This document shows positions 1 to 8,791 of a stretch of 64,000 nucleotides of DNA, piece after piece. The notes under the pieces were generated by a model. It was not told the origin of the DNA, ran no database searches, and worked only from the letters and a program-made list of their open reading frames with translations. Numbering within the stretch: position 1 is the stretch's first letter; each line of letters starts with the position of its first letter. The translations under genes were made by a program, and so were the position numbers. Source of the DNA: Caribbeanibacter sp964518305 (GTDB lineage: Bacteria > Gemmatimonadota > Gemmatimonadetes > Palauibacterales > Palauibacteraceae); contig CAZFDK010000006.1 of NCBI GenBank assembly GCA_964518305.1, positions 38,225 to 102,224 on the forward strand, given 5' to 3'.

Positions 1-1
1 C

Positions 2-241
2 GGCGTGGTCCGCGCCCTCGAGGACGCCTCGGAGCGAGTACTCGGGAGCACCCCGGAGCACGTGGGGGAGAATCCCTGGATGGACTCCGCGCTGCTGGCC
101 GACGCCGGTATCGAGACGGCGGTGATGGGCCCCCGTGGTAGCGGCGCCCACGCCGACGAGGAGTGGGTCGAGGTGGAGTCAGTCGTCGACCTGGCGCGGA
201 TCCTCTCCGTCGCCGCGGCCGGCTACCTGGGCAGGGACTGA
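2..241 (+). CDS. M20-family metallopeptidase/deacetylase, C-terminal fragment
   Basis: Only the last ~79 codons lie in the window; the gene starts upstream of base 1. The end contains a Gly-Ser-Gly-Ala-His-Ala-Asp-Glu-Glu stretch followed by a Val-Glu-Val-Glu-Ser helix. This is the usual C-terminal signature of M20 enzymes (ArgE/DapE/acetylornithine deacetylase group), where the His is a metal ligand. The next gene starts at a GTG 16 bases downstream and is a PLP amino-acid lyase, so the two may form an amino-acid catabolic operon (inference). The substrate cannot be read from this fragment. Confidence 0.75.
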   Translation, partial: GVVRALEDASERVLGSTPEHVGENPWMDSALLADAGIETAVMGPRGSGAHADEEWVEVESVVDLARILSVAAAGYLGRD

Positions 242-257
242 GGGGGACCGCGCGAGC

Positions 258-1550
258 GTGCCGCCTCTCGATCTGCCGGCGCCGGTCGGCGACGTGGTCC
301 GCAACGAGGACGTGGAATCGGGCTTCTATCCCGGAGAGTTGCGCCGGATTCTGAGCCTCGAGGCCCACGAGACGGCGTACCGGGAGATCGGCTCGTGGCC
401 CGACTACGCGCCCACCCCCCTCCACCGGCTGTCCGACCTGGCGGAGCGGGCGGAGCTGGGCGGTCTGTGGTACAAGGACGAGTCGGAGCGCTTCGGGATC
501 GGGAGCTTCAAGAGCCTCGGCGGGGCCTACGGCGTGTTCCGGGTCCTGGAGGCGCGGATCCGGGCGGCCCTCGAGAGCGGCGATGCGCGTCCGCTGGACG
601 GCTCCGGCGGCTCACGGCGGCGCACGGGACGCGGGAGGGTGCCGGGCCGGCCCCGGGGGGAGCACCGGCGCCCGTCGCCGGGAAAGAAGCTGGCGGTCTC
701 CTCCGAGCAGCTCCGTGCCGGAGTGCATGCAGACCTGGTCTCCGGGATCACCGTGATGTGCGCCTCGGCCGGCAATCACGGCCAGTCGGTCGCCTGGGGG
801 GCGGAGCAATTCGGCTGCGACTGCGTCGTCTACGTGCCGGCGGCTACGGAGGACGCCCGGGTGGAGTCCATCGAGGACCACGGGGCGCGGGTGATCCGCG
901 TCGAGGGCGGATACGACGCCGCCCTCTCGCGGGCCTCGGAGGAGGCGGGTGAGGACGCGGACCGGATCGTGGTCTCCGACACCGCCTACGACGGCCACAC
1001 CGAGGTGCCCCGCGTCGTGATGCAGGGCTACACGGTGCTGGTCCGCGAGGTGCTGGCTCAGCTCCCCACGGGGGTCCGGCCCACCCACGTGTTCCTCCAG
1101 GCCGGCGTCGGCGGGTTCGCCGCCGCCGTTACGGCCCACCTCTGGCAGGCCCTGGGGCCGGATCGACCGCCCGTGGCCGTCGTGGAGGCGTCCGACGCCG
1201 ACTGTCTCCGCCGGAGCGTACGGGAGGGGCGTCGGGTGGAGCTGGAGGAGGTGCCGGAGACGGAGATGGGCGGCATGGCGTGCCGGGCCCCGTCCCGGCT
1301 GGCCTGGCCCGTACTCCGCCGTGGCGCGCACTGGTTCATGGCCGTCTCCGACGAGACGTCCCGGGTCGCCTCGCGACTCCTGGCCGATCCCGCCGGCGGC
1401 GACCCGTCCCCGGCGGCCGGTCCCTCCGGGTCCGCCGGCCTCGCCGGCGCCCTCTCGGGCGGCGCCCACGCGCCGTCGCGGGGGATCCTCGAGATGCGGC
1501 GCGACTCCCGGGTGCTGGTGGTGGGCACCGAGGGGCCGGCGCGGAGCTAG
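258..1550 (+). CDS. Diaminopropionate ammonia-lyase-like PLP enzyme
   Basis: A 430-residue fold-type II PLP enzyme. The Schiff-base lysine is Lys85 in GSFKSLGGAYG, and the phosphate-cradle motif is SAGNHGQS. The C-terminal half keeps the GVGGFAAAV and EMGGMAC stretches typical of the DpaL/YgeX group, which cleave 2,3-diaminopropionate to pyruvate and ammonia. The GTG at 258 was chosen because family similarity begins just after it; a longer in-frame upstream extension is low-complexity and overlaps the preceding gene. An Arg/Gly/Pro-rich insertion at about residues 110-140 makes it slightly longer than the usual ~400 residues. A threonine-synthase or dehydratase relative is the main alternative. 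Confidence 0.82.
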   Translation: MPPLDLPAPVGDVVRNEDVESGFYPGELRRILSLEAHETAYREIGSWPDYAPTPLHRLSDLAERAELGGLWYKDESERFGIGSFKSLGGAYGVFRVLEARIRAALESGDARPLDGSGGSRRRTGRGRVPGRPRGEHRRPSPGKKLAVSSEQLRAGVHADLVSGITVMCASAGNHGQSVAWGAEQFGCDCVVYVPAATEDARVESIEDHGARVIRVEGGYDAALSRASEEAGEDADRIVVSDTAYDGHTEVPRVVMQGYTVLVREVLAQLPTGVRPTHVFLQAGVGGFAAAVTAHLWQALGPDRPPVAVVEASDADCLRRSVREGRRVELEEVPETEMGGMACRAPSRLAWPVLRRGAHWFMAVSDETSRVASRLLADPAGGDPSPAAGPSGSAGLAGALSGGAHAPSRGILEMRRDSRVLVVGTEGPARS

Positions 1551-1573
1551 GGCGTTGTCCACCTGCAACGAAC

Positions 1574-1603
1574 AACGGGGGGACGCGGCCGCGTCCCCCC
1601 GTT
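1574..1603. terminator. Perfect 30-nt palindrome, bidirectional terminator
   Basis: Fifteen bases pair perfectly with the next fifteen (AACGGGGGGACGCGG and its complement) around a GCGGCCGC centre, with short A and T tracts on the outside. It sits between two convergent genes, the lyase (+) and the cold-shock gene (-), and would serve both. The zero-loop core means the real RNA hairpin opens to a small loop. Confidence 0.75.
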
Positions 1604-1623
1604 TCCCCCCGGGTCGTCCGGCG

Positions 1624-1908
1624 CTAGCGGTAGCCGCCCCGGGCGCCGCTTCCGGCACTGCCGCGGCCGGCGCTGTCTCCGCTCCCGGAATCGCTGCTTC
1701 CGCCGGAGCGGACGACGTTCTGGGCCTTCGGCCCCTTGTCGCCCTTAATGACCTCGAACTCCACCGTCTCGCCTTCGTCCAGGCTCTTGAAGCCGGAGCC
1801 CTGGATGGCGCTGTGGTGGACGAAGACGTCGTCCCCCTCGTCGCGCTCGATGAAGCCGTAGCCCTTCTCGTTCGAGAACCACTTCACGGTACCGGTGCTG
1901 CTGCTCAT
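1624..1908 (-). CDS. Cold-shock protein, CspA family, with Gly/Ser/Arg tail
   Basis: A 94-residue single-stranded nucleic-acid-binding protein that acts as an RNA chaperone in the cytoplasm. Residues 1-68 are the cold-shock domain. They contain RNP1-like GYGFIERDEG and RNP2-like DVFVHHSAIQ, and end in the usual KGPKAQNV. The ATG at 1908 follows AGAAGG with 8-base spacing, so it is preferred over an in-frame GTG three codons upstream. The family is normally 65-70 residues; here about 25 extra residues rich in Gly, Ser and Arg end in a GYR motif, resembling an RGG-type tail that could add RNA affinity or phase behaviour (inference). Confidence 0.95.
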   Translation of the reverse strand: MSSSTGTVKWFSNEKGYGFIERDEGDDVFVHHSAIQGSGFKSLDEGETVEFEVIKGDKGPKAQNVVRSGGSSDSGSGDSAGRGSAGSGARGGYR

Positions 1909-2179
1909 GCTGTTCACCTTCTGATGGTAGGGATTCTCCTGCTTTTCGCGTCACCGCTCCAGGCGGTGTAGGTCACACGTCGGCCGCGGGCGAGGGGTCG
2001 TGGGGCCCGTGCGTCGGTCCCGGGAGGGTCGACGCGCAGCTGCAGCTCCCGTACGGTGGAAGGGAAGGTACGCGAGGCGGGTGGGAAGGGCGCCAAGGAC
2101 GGGAAGGTCGGGTCTGGCCGGGTCTCTGTCGGATCCTGATTCCGTTCGTTCCGACGACTGAACTGTGTGATCGGCGAGC

Positions 2180-2207
2180 AATATATACGTTGCGGCCGCA
2201 TACGCAA
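2180..2207 (-). promoter_or_regulatory. Candidate promoter for the cold-shock gene
   Basis: Read on the minus strand, TTGCGT and TATATT are separated by 16 bases. Transcription would begin near 2172, leaving about 260 bases of untranslated leader before the cold-shock start. Long leaders are known for cspA-type genes, where they act in temperature control. The promoter assignment rests on hexamer matching only. Confidence 0.35.
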
Positions 2208-2210
2208 CGT
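2187..2210. promoter_or_regulatory. Inverted repeat in a divergent promoter region
   Basis: Arms ACGTTGCG (2187-2194) and CGCAACGT (2203-2210) are exact complements separated by 8 bases. They overlap the candidate -35 of the cold-shock promoter and lie about 50 bases upstream of the nitrilase gene. The geometry fits a dimeric repressor operator, but the regulator is unknown. Confidence 0.4.
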
Positions 2211-2261
2211 CCCGGTCCTTTCGGCACGAACGGACTCTCACCCGACCCGGAGCGGAGCCCC

Positions 2262-3080
2262 ATGAGAATCGCCCTGGCCCAGAAGCACGCCTCCCCCGAC
2301 CGCGAGCGGAACGTGGACCGGGCCGTGGAGGCCATCCGTACCGCCGGCCGCAGGGGCGCCGACCTGGTGGTCTTCCCCGAGCTGGCCGTGGACCGCTTCT
2401 TCCCCCGGGAGCCGGGCGGGGACGCATCCTCGGCGGCGGAACCGGTGCCCGGCCCCACGACGGACCGGATCGGCACCGCGGCGCGCGAGGCGGGAGCGGT
2501 CGTGGTGTTCAACCTGTACGAGGAGGACGACCGGGGGCGGCGCTTCGACAGCTCACCGGTGATCGACGCCGACGGGCAGATGCTCGGGGTCACGCGGATG
2601 GTGCACATCACCGACTTCGAGGGCTTCCACGAGCAGGACTACTATGCCCCCGGCGACCGCGGGGCGCCGGTCTACGACACGGAGGCCGGCCGGTTGGGCG
2701 TCGCCATCTGTTACGATCGCCACTATCCGGAGTACATGCGGGCCCTGGGGGTGGCCGGGGCCGAGGTGGTGGCCATACCGCAGGCCGGGGTGGTGGGCGA
2801 GTGGCCGGAGGGGCTCTACGAGGCCGAGGTCCGCACCGCGGCCTTCCAGAACGGCTACTTCGCCGCCCTCTGCAATCGTGTCGGAGAGGAGGGAGGGATG
2901 ACCTTCGCCGGGGAGTCGTTCGTCGTCGATCCCGAGGGACAGGTCGTCGCCCGCGGCGCGGCCGGCGAGGAGGACCTGGTCGTGGCGGACCTGGACCCCG
3001 GCCTGTGCGCCGCGTCCACGGCTCGCCGGCTGTTCTGGCGCGACCGGCGCCCGGACCTGTACGACGACTGGCTCCAGTGA
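2262..3080 (+). CDS. Carbon-nitrogen hydrolase (N-carbamoylputrescine amidase-like)
   Basis: A 272-residue nitrilase-superfamily amidase. The catalytic Glu is Glu40 in VVFPEL, and the nucleophile is Cys150 in AICYDRHYPE. The motif that normally carries the catalytic Lys (RKxH, before GYxEKxY in carbamoylputrescine amidases) reads RMVH here, with Met113 at the Lys position, although the following HITDFEGFHEQDYYAPGD aligns well. The start is the ATG after AGCGGAGCCCC. The stop overlaps the GTG of the aldehyde dehydrogenase (GTGA), so the pair is translationally coupled. Polyamine or omega-amidated amine breakdown is a reasonable inference; the exact substrate is not. Confidence 0.82.
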   Translation: MRIALAQKHASPDRERNVDRAVEAIRTAGRRGADLVVFPELAVDRFFPREPGGDASSAAEPVPGPTTDRIGTAAREAGAVVVFNLYEEDDRGRRFDSSPVIDADGQMLGVTRMVHITDFEGFHEQDYYAPGDRGAPVYDTEAGRLGVAICYDRHYPEYMRALGVAGAEVVAIPQAGVVGEWPEGLYEAEVRTAAFQNGYFAALCNRVGEEGGMTFAGESFVVDPEGQVVARGAAGEEDLVVADLDPGLCAASTARRLFWRDRRPDLYDDWLQ

Positions 3081-4555
3081 ACACCATCCGCGTCCCGGCC
3101 ACCGGCGAGGAGCTCCGCCGCCGGGCCGCCGACGCCGGGGAGATGCGACGGGCCCTGCTGCGTGCCCGGCGTGCTCAGGAGGAGTGGGCGGCGCGGCCGC
3201 TCCGCGAGCGGACCCGGACGCTGCTGCGCTTCCACGACCTCCTGCTGGACCGTGGGCAGGAGGCGCTCGACCTCATCCAGATGGAGACCGGGAAGGCCCG
3301 GGCCCACGCGTTCGAGGAGCTGGGCGACACCGCCGCCGTCACCCGCTACTACGCGCGGACCGCCCGGCGTCATCTCCGGGCCCGGCGGCGTGGGACGCTG
3401 GTGCCGTGGCTCACCTCCGCCCGGGAGCATCGTCCGCCGCGGGGCGTCGTGGGGCTCATCGCGCCGTGGAACTACCCCCTGACCCTGGCGGTGACCGACG
3501 CCGTTCCCGCCCTGGCCGCGGGCAACGCCGTGGTGGTGAAGCCGGACCTGCAGGTCGCCGGTACCGCCCGCTGGGCCGAGGACCTGCTGCGGGAGGCGGG
3601 CGTGCCGCGGGACGTCTTCCGGGTCGTGCCCGGACGGGGCGAGGAGCTGGGCCCGCCGCTGATCTCCGGGGCTGACTTCGTCGGGTTCACGGGGAGCACG
3701 GAGACGGGCCGGGAGGTAGCGCGCCGCGCCGGCCACGAGCTCACGCCCTGCTCCCTGGAGCTCGGCGGGAAGAATCCGATGATCGTGCTGGAGGACGCCG
3801 ACCTGGACAGGGCCGTCGACGGGGCCGTGCGCGGCTGCTTCGCCAGCGCGGGTCAGCTCTGCATCTCCCTGGAGCGGATCTACGTGGAGGCGTCGGTCTT
3901 CCGACCCTTCGTCGACCGTCTGGTACCCGCCGTCCGCGCGCTCCGGCTCGGGGTGGGTCCCGATTGGGAGGTGGACATGGGCTCCCTGGCGTCACGGCAG
4001 CAGCTGGAGAGGACCCGGGAGCACGTGGAGGGCGCCGTGGAGGGCGGCGCCACGATCCTCGCCGGCGGTCGGCACCGGCCCGACATCGGGCCCTTCGTCC
4101 ACGAGCCCACGCTCCTCACTGGCGTTCGACCGGGGATGAAGGCCCACGGGGAGGAGACCTTCGGTCCGGTGGCCCGGGTGGAGCCGGTGCGGGACGCGGA
4201 GCACGCGGTGGAACGGGCAAACGCCACCCGGTACGGCCTGAACGCCAGCGTGTGGACCGCCGACGAGGAGCGGGGGCGGCGCCTGGCGGCGCGGGTGCGG
4301 GCGGGAACGGTGAACGTGAACGACGCCTACGCCGCGGCATGGAGTGCCGCCGACGCCCCCATGGGCGGCACCGGCGACTCCGGGTTCGGGCGCCGGCACG
4401 GTGAGGAGGGCATCCGGAAATACACCGAGGCCCGCACGGTGGCGGTGCAGCGCGGCTTTCCGGTGACGGGGCCGGCGGGGGTCTCCGATCAGACGTGGGC
4501 GCGGCTGGCGACCGCCCTGCTCGTAGCGCGGCGCCGGATCCCCTGGCCGGAGTGA
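3077..4555 (+). CDS. Aldehyde dehydrogenase (succinate-semialdehyde-type)
   Basis: A 492-residue NAD(P)-dependent aldehyde dehydrogenase. It shows APWNYPL of the cofactor site, FTGSTETG of the Rossmann fold, catalytic Glu228 in LELGGKNP and nucleophile Cys262 in AGQLCIS, and it ends in the usual GxSGFGRRHGEEGI region. Length is normal for the family. The GTG start overlaps the nitrilase stop by four bases. A nitrilase followed by an ALDH suggests oxidation of an aminoaldehyde or semialdehyde from polyamine or GABA-type catabolism. The substrate is inferred from context and family only. Confidence 0.88.
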   Translation: MNTIRVPATGEELRRRAADAGEMRRALLRARRAQEEWAARPLRERTRTLLRFHDLLLDRGQEALDLIQMETGKARAHAFEELGDTAAVTRYYARTARRHLRARRRGTLVPWLTSAREHRPPRGVVGLIAPWNYPLTLAVTDAVPALAAGNAVVVKPDLQVAGTARWAEDLLREAGVPRDVFRVVPGRGEELGPPLISGADFVGFTGSTETGREVARRAGHELTPCSLELGGKNPMIVLEDADLDRAVDGAVRGCFASAGQLCISLERIYVEASVFRPFVDRLVPAVRALRLGVGPDWEVDMGSLASRQQLERTREHVEGAVEGGATILAGGRHRPDIGPFVHEPTLLTGVRPGMKAHGEETFGPVARVEPVRDAEHAVERANATRYGLNASVWTADEERGRRLAARVRAGTVNVNDAYAAAWSAADAPMGGTGDSGFGRRHGEEGIRKYTEARTVAVQRGFPVTGPAGVSDQTWARLATALLVARRRIPWPE

Positions 4556-4571
4556 CCGCGCCCCGACGCCC

Positions 4572-5663
4572 GTGAGCGCCTCCATCTTCTTCACCGGCTT
4601 TCCGGGCTTCCTGGGAGCCGACCTCCTGTGGCGCCTCCTCCGCGACCGGCCCGGGGCCCGTGCGCACTGCCTCGTGCTTCCCCGACACGAGGAGCTGGCC
4701 CGGGAGCGGCTGGGGGAAGGTTCGCTGGCGGCCGCCAGCGAACGAGTGCTCCTGCATGCGGGCGACGTGACCCGAACGAATCTGGGTCTGGAGCCCGGAC
4801 TCCAGACCGACCTCGCGTCCGAGGTGGAGGAGATCTTCCATCTGGCCGCCGTCTACGACCTGGAGGTCGACGCCGGTACGGCGAGCAGGGTCAACCGGGA
4901 CGGAACCGGGCACGTGCTGGACTTCGCCGACCGGTGCCGGTCCCTGGGCCGCTTTCATCACATGAGCACCTGCTATGTGAGCGGTCGGCGATCGGGCACG
5001 GTGCGGGAGGACGAGCTCGATCGCGGCCAGGCCTTCCACAACGAGTACGAGCGGTCGAAGATGGAGGCAGAGGCGCTCGTCCGGAAGAGAATGGACGACG
5101 GCCTGCCGGCCACCGTCTACCGTCCGTCCATCGTGGTCGGCGACAGCGACACGGGCTATACGCAGAAGTACGACGGCCCCTATCACGTCCTGGAGTGGAT
5201 CCTCCGGCAGCCGAGGTGGGCCGTCGTGCCGGTCCCGTCGGGCGCCGACGGGATCACCGTGAACCAGGTGCCGCGGGACTTCGTCACCCGCGCCGTCGCC
5301 CACCTTAGCCGTTCTCCGGAAACGGCGGGAGAGACGGTTCACCTGGCCGATCCGGCGCCGCCCACGGTGGAGGAGCTGGTGAGGGGCCTGGCCCGGGCCT
5401 CCGGCCGACGGGTCGCGGCGATCCCGGTGCCGCCGTCGCTCCTCCGGCTCGCCCTGGAGGAGATTCCGGGTCTGCGTCGCTTCACCGGCATCCCGCCCGC
5501 GCTGGCGGACTATTTCGACCACCCGGCCCGTTACTCCACGGCACGAGCCCGCGAGCTGCTGTCGGGGAGCGGGATCGAGCCCCCGAGCTTCGAGGACTAC
5601 GTGCAGCCCATGGTGGCCTTCGTGCGCGAGAACCCGGAGCCGGCGGCGGGCCAGCTGGCCTAG
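4572..5663 (+). CDS. NAD-binding extended SDR, male-sterility/thioester-reductase-like
   Basis: A 363-residue extended short-chain dehydrogenase. The dinucleotide-binding glycine motif is TGFPGFLGADLL at residues 8-19, and the active-site YxxxK is YERSKMEAE. The fold resembles the NAD_binding_4 family (fatty acyl-CoA or thioester reductases, and epimerases). It starts at a GTG 16 bases after the ALDH stop, so it probably belongs to the same operon. No membrane segment or carrier domain is visible. The substrate is unknown. Confidence 0.78.
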   Translation: MSASIFFTGFPGFLGADLLWRLLRDRPGARAHCLVLPRHEELARERLGEGSLAAASERVLLHAGDVTRTNLGLEPGLQTDLASEVEEIFHLAAVYDLEVDAGTASRVNRDGTGHVLDFADRCRSLGRFHHMSTCYVSGRRSGTVREDELDRGQAFHNEYERSKMEAEALVRKRMDDGLPATVYRPSIVVGDSDTGYTQKYDGPYHVLEWILRQPRWAVVPVPSGADGITVNQVPRDFVTRAVAHLSRSPETAGETVHLADPAPPTVEELVRGLARASGRRVAAIPVPPSLLRLALEEIPGLRRFTGIPPALADYFDHPARYSTARARELLSGSGIEPPSFEDYVQPMVAFVRENPEPAAGQLA

Positions 5664-5697
5664 GGCCGGCGGCGGCCGCGGGGCAGGGAGACCGCGC

Positions 5698-6129
5698 TCA
5701 GCCCTCCAGCTCGGCCTCCACGTGTACCTCGAGGTTGCCTGCCAGGGCGCGGGACACGGGACACTCGTCCGCGGCGGCCCCGGCCACCGAGCGGAACGTC
5801 TCCCGGTCGATACCCGGCACGCGGCCGCGAACCTGGAGCCGCACCTCGGTGATCGTCGGCGCGTCGTCGATCTCCCCGATGGTGCACTCGGCGTCGGTGG
5901 TGATCTCCTCCGGGTCGTATCCCTCCTCGCTCAGGGCCAGGGAGAGGGCCATGCTGAGGCAGGAGGCGTGCGCGGCGGCGATGAGCTCCTCGGGGTTCGT
6001 GCCGTGCTCCTCGCCGAAGCGGGTCCCGAAGGAGTACTCGCCGGCGAAAGCGCCGGAGTCGGCGCTGAACTCGCCGCTCCCCTCGGCCAGGGACCCGGTC
6101 CACGTCGCGGTGGCGTTGCTGGTGCGCAT
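5698..6129 (-). CDS. OsmC-family peroxiredoxin
   Basis: A 143-residue OsmC protein that reduces organic hydroperoxides in the cytoplasm. The two redox cysteines are in AAHASCLSM and DECPVSRALAGN, as in OsmC/Ohr. The N-terminal beta segment with GEYSFGTRF and the TNPEEL helix start are also typical. A strong GGAGGAG precedes the ATG. It stands alone on the minus strand, convergent with the SDR and divergent from the DUF5916 gene. Confidence 0.92.
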   Translation of the reverse strand: MRTSNATATWTGSLAEGSGEFSADSGAFAGEYSFGTRFGEEHGTNPEELIAAAHASCLSMALSLALSEEGYDPEEITTDAECTIGEIDDAPTITEVRLQVRGRVPGIDRETFRSVAGAAADECPVSRALAGNLEVHVEAELEG

Positions 6130-6413
6130 ATTCTCCTCCGAAAGAAGTTCTTCGTACCGCTCTGGATCACGCAGGTCGGCCGGCCTCTCCGTACCGTCGC
6201 TTCGGCCGTCCGGAACCGCCTGAGCGCGCAGGATTCACGCCGACCCGACCGGCCGTCCCGGCCGGCGCACGCTTGCCGGTGCAGGCCGAGGATCGCAGTT
6301 TGGCGCCGGTCGACGCGGGATCCCCCCGCTGCCGGATTCCCGCCGGCAGCACATGCGACGGACACGAGCGAGACGGCCGCCGGCACCAGTCGAGAGGACA
6401 TCAGCAGCCAGTG

Positions 6414-8732
6414 ATGATCGAGATCGTCGCCGCCCTCGCGCTGGCGGCGCCCGGAGATTCCACGGTCTTCGAGGGAGCCGATGGCGAGCTCCGCGTCCGG
6501 CCGCCGAAGGTGACGGCACCGGACGTCACGGTGGACGGCACGCTGGAGGAGGAGGTCTGGTCGGAGGCCGCCGTTCTCTCGGGCTTCACCCAGTATCAGC
6601 CCACCGAGGGCATCCCGGCCAGCGAGCCCACCGAGGTCCACGTCCTCTACGGCGACGAGGCCATCTACTTCGGGATACGGGCCCACGACAGCCGTCCGGA
6701 CGAGATTCGCTCTTCGGTGGCCGAGCGGGACGAGTCGATCTTCGGCGACGACTGGGTCCGCCTGATGCTGGATACCTACAACCGCCAGCAGCAGGCGTAT
6801 GTCTTCTACGTGAACCCGCGCGGCATCCAGACCGACGGGCTGTGGATCGAGGGGCTGAGCCAGGGCCGCGGGGGACCGAGCGTGCCGGTGGACTTCAATC
6901 CCGACTTCATCTGGCAGTCGGAGGGCCGCGTCACCGACTCCGGCTGGGTGGTGGAGGCCCGGATCCCCTACATGAGCCTCCGGTTTCCCGAGAGCGACGT
7001 GCAGAACTGGGGCATCAACGTGGCCCGGGAGGTGCGGCGCCTGGGATACAAGCAGTCCTGGGCGCCGCTGACGCAGTCCATCAGCAGCACGCTGGAACAG
7101 GAGGGCACGCTGGTCGGGCTCCGGGGCATCGAGCCGCAGCGCCTGCGGGAGGTCACCCCCGTGGTGACGGGCAAGTGGACCGGTGACCGCGTCGACGGCT
7201 CCTTCCGGCGATCGGATCCGGAGCCGCAGGTCGGACTCAACGCCCGCTACGGGCTCACCCAGAACATGGTTCTCGGCGCCACCATCAACCCGGACTTCTC
7301 TCAGGTGGAGGCCGACGCGGGCCAGATCCGGGTGAACGAGCGCTTCGCGCTGTTCTTTCCCGAGAAGCGCCCCTTCTTCCTCGAGGGAACCGAGGTCTTC
7401 AACACGCCGGCCCGGCTGGTCCACACGCGACGGGTGGTGGACCCGATCGCCGGCGCGAAGGTGACCGGCCGCCTCGCCTCCGTGGACGTGGGCTATCTCG
7501 GGGCCCTGGACGAAAGCCCCGCGAGCTTCGGCGACGCCGAGCACGAGGCCGCATTCAACCTCTTTCGGGCCAGCAAGGACCTGGGGAGCGGCTCCAACGT
7601 CGGCGTCCTGTACACGGACCGCTCGTCGCTGGGCGGCGCGGAGTACAACCGCGTGGCCGCCGGGGACGCCCGGATCCGGTTCGGTGGCCGGTACAGCGTG
7701 ACCGGCCAGGTGGCCGGGGCGTGGACGGGCGAGCGGGACGAGGAGGACCCTGGCTTCGCGCCACTGGTGTCGGCCCGCATGGAGCGGACGGGCCGGGAGT
7801 TCAACTGGCAGTTCGAGTTCGAGGACGTCCACCCCGACTTCCGGGCGGAGAGCGGCCTCATCCGCAGGGTCGGCGATGCGAAGATCTTCGGCCAGGGAGA
7901 GGTGAACTTCTTCACCGACCCCGGCTCCTTCCTCCAGAGCGTGGGGCTCCAGCTCCGGACGACGGAGTTCTTCGCCCACCGGGAGCTGTGGAACCTGGAG
8001 TCGCCCTTCGAGGCGGAGGTGGAGTTCCAGCCCAGCGTGAGCTTCCGGGGCGGGCACCGGGCCTCGCTCCTGTTTCGGGACGGCTACTTCCGGTTTCGGC
8101 CGGAGTCCTACGACGATTACAGCGTGGAGGGGCCGAGCGGATCGCTCCGCCCGTTCGAGGTGCCGTCCTCCCTGAGCCACATGCTGGCGGGCATGGTGAC
8201 GGGGAGCGTACGCTTCTCGGAAGCCGTTCGGGTGGAGGGGCGCAGCTTCGTGCGCCAGATCCCGATCTTCGCGGAGGCGGCCCTGGGGCGGGAGTTCCAG
8301 GTGAGGCCCAGCCTGAACCTGCAGGCCACGGACAAGTTCTCACTCGACTTCTCGTATGCCCTGTCGCGCATCTGGCGGGAGAGGAACGAGACGCTCTTCT
8401 CGAAGGCGGACATCCCGCGCCTGGAGACCCAGTACATGTTCAGCCGCTGGCTCTACGCCCGCACGATCCTGCAGTACAACCTGCAGCAGCGCGACGAGCT
8501 CCTGGACCCGCGCTCGGGCCGCCAGCTGTGGGTCGGCGGCGAGGCGGCGGACGGGGTCTCCGACGGCCGGTTCCAGGCTCAGTTCCTGATCTCCTACGAG
8601 CCCTCGCCGGGCACGATCTTCTTCGTCGGCTACACCCGGCAGGAAGAGGGGGGGCTCACGTTCAGCCTCTCGCGCCTGCGGCCGGACTCGGACCGTTTCT
8701 TCATCAAGGCCAGCTACCTGACGCGCTTCTGA
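6414..8732 (+). CDS. DUF5916 outer-membrane protein with N-terminal CBM9-like domain
   Basis: A 772-residue protein. After a short hydrophobic N-terminus, residues ~25-220 form a carbohydrate-binding-module-9-like beta domain (DGTLEEEVWSEA, YFGIRAHDS). A DUF5916 region follows, with the hallmark VEADAGQIRVNERFALFFPEKRPFF split around a Phe-Phe-Leu-Glu-Gly box, and then a beta-barrel-like C-terminus ending in Phe. Such proteins occur in Gemmatimonadota and Bacteroidota and are thought to sit in the outer membrane. The start codon is either the ATG at 6414 or the GTG just before it; no strong ribosome site separates them. The function is unknown. Confidence 0.85.
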   Translation: MIEIVAALALAAPGDSTVFEGADGELRVRPPKVTAPDVTVDGTLEEEVWSEAAVLSGFTQYQPTEGIPASEPTEVHVLYGDEAIYFGIRAHDSRPDEIRSSVAERDESIFGDDWVRLMLDTYNRQQQAYVFYVNPRGIQTDGLWIEGLSQGRGGPSVPVDFNPDFIWQSEGRVTDSGWVVEARIPYMSLRFPESDVQNWGINVAREVRRLGYKQSWAPLTQSISSTLEQEGTLVGLRGIEPQRLREVTPVVTGKWTGDRVDGSFRRSDPEPQVGLNARYGLTQNMVLGATINPDFSQVEADAGQIRVNERFALFFPEKRPFFLEGTEVFNTPARLVHTRRVVDPIAGAKVTGRLASVDVGYLGALDESPASFGDAEHEAAFNLFRASKDLGSGSNVGVLYTDRSSLGGAEYNRVAAGDARIRFGGRYSVTGQVAGAWTGERDEEDPGFAPLVSARMERTGREFNWQFEFEDVHPDFRAESGLIRRVGDAKIFGQGEVNFFTDPGSFLQSVGLQLRTTEFFAHRELWNLESPFEAEVEFQPSVSFRGGHRASLLFRDGYFRFRPESYDDYSVEGPSGSLRPFEVPSSLSHMLAGMVTGSVRFSEAVRVEGRSFVRQIPIFAEAALGREFQVRPSLNLQATDKFSLDFSYALSRIWRERNETLFSKADIPRLETQYMFSRWLYARTILQYNLQQRDELLDPRSGRQLWVGGEAADGVSDGRFQAQFLISYEPSPGTIFFVGYTRQEEGGLTFSLSRLRPDSDRFFIKASYLTRF

Positions 8733-8791
8733 CCCTCCCGAGCGGCCGGACACTCGCCTGCCCGACGCTCGTCCCGGTCTCCTGAGAATGA

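Larger units (their letters stand above)
1909..2261. other. Divergent intergenic region
   Basis: These 353 bases separate the cold-shock gene (-) from the nitrilase gene (+). Besides the promoter-like hexamers and inverted repeat near 2180-2210, no conserved open frame or RNA structure is evident. The stretch around 2180-2187 is one of the few AT-rich spots in the neighbourhood. Confidence 0.6.

Noticed and set aside
135..257. N-terminal extension of the diaminopropionate lyase-like gene
   Set aside because: It overlaps the M20 gene in another frame, is Arg/Ser/Pro low-complexity, and family similarity begins only after the GTG at 258.
5931..8180. Very long minus-strand open frame opposite the DUF5916 gene
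   Set aside because: It is the high-GC antisense shadow of the DUF5916 gene: composition is Arg/Pro/Leu/Gly/His-rich, with no domain and no ribosome site.
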